Source of the DNA: an uncultured Elusimicrobia bacterium
Lineage (GTDB): Bacteria; Elusimicrobiota; Elusimicrobia; Elusimicrobiales; Elusimicrobiaceae
Length of the DNA: 6,998 nt
NCBI GenBank assembly: GCA_945483375.1
Contig: CALYRQ010000046.1
Coordinates: 1 to 6,998 of the forward strand
Direction of reading: 5' to 3'
Shown here: positions 5,858 to 6,998 of the stretch, piece by piece
How the letters are laid out: each line of letters begins with the position of its first letter
Position numbering within the stretch: the first letter of the stretch is position 1
Notes under the pieces: generated by a model
The model's database searches: none
Seen by the model: the letters and a program-made list of their open reading frames with translations, nothing else
What the model was told of the DNA's origin: nothing
Program-made: the position numbers and the translations under genes

Positions 5858-5888
5858 TTGACTTGGAGTCCGCTCCAAGCAGTAAAAT
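5858..5888 (+). promoter_or_regulatory. Promoter with 19 bp spacer for the DUF362 lipoprotein gene
   Basis: A TTGACT -35 element (5858-5863) and a TAAAAT -10 element (5883-5888) are separated by 19 bp, which is too long for efficient unaided recognition but is the hallmark of MerR-family-activated promoters. Transcription would start near 5895, about 20 bases before the gene's ATG. Confidence 0.65.
5862..5879. promoter_or_regulatory. MerR-family-type operator
   Basis: CTTGGAG (5862-5868) and CTCCAAG (5873-5879) form a perfect dyad with four central bases, lying between the -35 and -10 elements and overlapping the end of the -35. This is the position and form of operators bound by MerR-family regulators, closest from memory to the NmlR/AdhR group that sense aldehydes or thiol stress. 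The regulator itself is not in the window. A hairpin in RNA is a less likely role because the dyad precedes the expected transcription start. Confidence 0.62.
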
Positions 5889-5902
5889 ATTTATATATTT
5901 AT

Positions 5903-5908
5903 AGGAGG
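5903..5908 (+). promoter_or_regulatory. Strong ribosome binding site deciding the DUF362 start
   Basis: A consensus AGGAGG sits 6 bases before the ATG at 5915. It picks this ATG over in-frame upstream candidates such as 5816, whose extra 33 residues would be encoded by the promoter region itself. Confidence 0.92.
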
Positions 5909-5914
5909 TTTCGC

Positions 5915-6871
5915 ATGAAAAAAATTGTTCTCTTTGCGCTGGCCGCCGCGTTGGCTGCCTGCGCGCCCGCCGGTACCAAACCTGCGGAATCCTCGGCCCA
6001 ACCGAAAGCGACCGTTTATTTTACGTCCGACATCAGCCCGGAAGGCCTCGTAAAAATCTACGATAAAATCAGCCAAAACGTAACAGGAAAAGTGGCCATT
6101 AAGTTTCATACGGGGGAACCCCACGGCCCGAACATTCTGCCCGTTCCTATGGTAAAAGCGTTGCAGGAACATATCCCCAACAGCACGCTCGTGGAAACGA
6201 ATGTCTTGTACCCCAGCCCGCGCCAGACCACCGAAGGACACCGCGAAACTTTAAAGACCAACGGTTGGACGTTTAGCAAAGTGGATATTATGGATGAGGA
6301 CGGCGCGGTGATGATTCCCGTCAAAGGCGGTAAACATTTTAAAGAAATGTCCGTCGGCAAACATATGCTTAATTACGATTCCATGGTCGTACTGACCCAC
6401 TTTAAAGGCCACGCCATGGGCGGTTACGGCGGCTCCATGAAAAACATCGCTATCGGATGCGCGGACGGAAAAATCGGCAAAGCAATGGTGCACGGTTCCA
6501 GCAAGGAGAACACCTGGGGTGCGACAAAATCGCTCTTTATGGAAAATATGGCCGAATCGGCCAAAGCCACGATGGACCACTTTGGTGACCAAATCGTCTA
6601 CATTAACGTCCTTCGCAATATGTCCGTAGATTGCGACTGTGCCGGTACCCGCGCCGCCGCGCCCAAAGCGCACGATATTGGCATTTTGGCTTCCACCGAT
6701 ATTTTAGCGGTGGACCAGGCGTCCATTGATATGGTATATCAGCTGCCGGAAGCGGAACTGCACGATTTAAAGGAACGCATTGAATCGCGCGAGGGACTTC
6801 ATCAGTTGGAATATATGAAAGAACTCGGTATGGGAAACAACGAATACGACCTCGTAGATTTAGATAAATAA
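5915..6871 (+). CDS. DUF362-domain lipoprotein
   Basis: A 318-residue protein. Residues 1-16 form a lipoprotein signal (MKK, hydrophobic run, lipobox L13-A14-A15-C16); the following Ala is not an inner-membrane retention Asp. A short Pro/Ala/Ser linker leads to a DUF362 domain from about residue 32 (ATVYFTSDIS) to the end. Family marks are VAIKFHTGE (60-68), VGKHMLNYDSMVVLTHFKGH (147-166) with MGGYGGSMKNIAIG (168-181), NMSVDCDC (235-242), DIGILASTDILAVDQASID (254-272) and RIESREGLHQLE (288-299). The family's function is unknown; some members carry a ferredoxin domain and are called Fe-S center proteins. This one has no CxxCxxCxxxC motif, only C182, C240 and C242 after the lipid-bearing Cys16. 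Export as a lipoprotein is unusual, since relatives I recall start directly at the VYFTSDIS region. It stands alone between its own MerR-type promoter and a terminator, which suggests a stress- or ligand-induced role at the cell surface or in the periplasm. Confidence 0.9.
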   Translation: MKKIVLFALAAALAACAPAGTKPAESSAQPKATVYFTSDISPEGLVKIYDKISQNVTGKVAIKFHTGEPHGPNILPVPMVKALQEHIPNSTLVETNVLYPSPRQTTEGHRETLKTNGWTFSKVDIMDEDGAVMIPVKGGKHFKEMSVGKHMLNYDSMVVLTHFKGHAMGGYGGSMKNIAIGCADGKIGKAMVHGSSKENTWGATKSLFMENMAESAKATMDHFGDQIVYINVLRNMSVDCDCAGTRAAAPKAHDIGILASTDILAVDQASIDMVYQLPEAELHDLKERIESREGLHQLEYMKELGMGNNEYDLVDLDK

Positions 6872-6884
6872 GTTTCCCTACCGA

Positions 6885-6914
6885 AAAAAGCCGCTCCGTA
6901 CGAGGCGGCTTTTT
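6885..6914 (+). terminator. Intrinsic terminator after the DUF362 gene
   Basis: AAAAAGCCGC (6885-6894) pairs with GCGGCTTTTT (6905-6914), extended by a few pairs across a bulge, and gives a GC-rich stem flanked by A and T runs. It lies 13 bp after the stop codon. The symmetric A/T flanks could let it work in both directions. Confidence 0.9.
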
Positions 6915-6917
6915 GTT

Positions 6918-6926
6918 TGCTATACT
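6918..6926 (+). promoter_or_regulatory. Extended -10 promoter for the next gene
   Basis: TGCTATACT is an extended -10 element (TGN plus TATACT). No good -35 is seen 17 bp upstream, where the terminator lies. The expected start of transcription is around 6932-6934, coinciding with the ATG at 6933. Confidence 0.5.
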
Positions 6927-6932
6927 TATTAT

Positions 6933-6998
6933 ATGCAAGAATATAAATGGCGCAATTTAATGTGTTCCCACCGCGAAGTGTGCGTTTGCTACGAAACG
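6933..6998 (+). CDS. Start of an unrecognised gene, cut by the window end
   Basis: From the ATG at 6933 the frame is open for 22 codons to the last base; the peptide begins MQEYKWRNLMCSHREVCVCY and has three cysteines in residues 11-19. This is too little to assign a family. No Shine-Dalgarno sequence is seen between the terminator and the ATG, and an extended -10 lies 6 bases upstream, so a leaderless message is possible. An alternative ATG at 6947 in another frame is also open to the end, and the in-frame ATG at 6960 could be the true start. That it is a gene at all is inferred mainly from the promoter and terminator next to it. Confidence 0.4.
   Translation, partial: MQEYKWRNLMCSHREVCVCYET

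Noticed and set aside
5816..5914. N-terminal extension of the DUF362 gene by 33 codons
   Set aside because: This stretch contains the promoter and operator; the ATG at 5915 has a consensus ribosome binding site and begins a proper lipoprotein signal.

Overview
This window reads as one bacterial chromosome segment with every supported gene on the + strand. It holds an envelope-type gene pair, an acyl-CoA dehydrogenase with its two electron-transfer flavoprotein (ETF) subunits, a repeat-filled spacer, a separately regulated lipoprotein gene and the first codons of another gene. Coding density is high, codons are rich in AAA, GGC and GCC, and the ETF proteins resemble those of strict anaerobes. 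A fermentative anaerobe is likely. The protein styles suggest a gut-type Elusimicrobiota (Elusimicrobium-like), but no marker gene here proves that.

Positions 1-5384 look like one transcription unit. The first gene, cut by the window edge, encodes a SpoIID/LytB-like protein in which several conserved polar residues of the family appear replaced. Four bases later comes a GT4-type glycosyltransferase with a strongly basic C-terminal tail. Its last 17 bases overlap the acyl-CoA dehydrogenase gene, which is followed by etfB (2 bp gap) and etfA (13 bp gap). EtfB carries the DxDT...GP type of nucleotide loop seen in NADH-using, flavin-bifurcating ETFs of clostridial type. The likely product is therefore a soluble enoyl-CoA reductase complex that could couple NADH oxidation to both an enoyl-CoA and ferredoxin. 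No thiolase, crotonase or hydroxyacyl-CoA dehydrogenase lies nearby, so the substrate is open. A hairpin terminator follows etfA.

Positions 5385-5857 contain no convincing gene. The stretch is built of degenerate repeats: eight GT(T/C)AT(T)C-type motifs in one orientation, two diverged copies of a roughly 80 bp unit offset by 110-111 bp, a 13 bp tandem duplication, and a REP-like hairpin.

From 5858 a promoter with a 19 bp spacer and a perfect 7-4-7 dyad (CTTGGAG-N4-CTCCAAG) has the layout of a MerR-family operator (NmlR/AdhR/SoxR-like). It drives a DUF362 protein with a lipoprotein signal peptide, closed by a strong intrinsic terminator. Just beyond, an extended -10 element sits so close to an ATG that the next gene, cut by the window end, may be leaderless.

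The points most worth a second look are the MerR-type control of a lipoprotein DUF362, the fusion of envelope genes to a bifurcating-type acyl-CoA dehydrogenase operon, and the repeat cluster.
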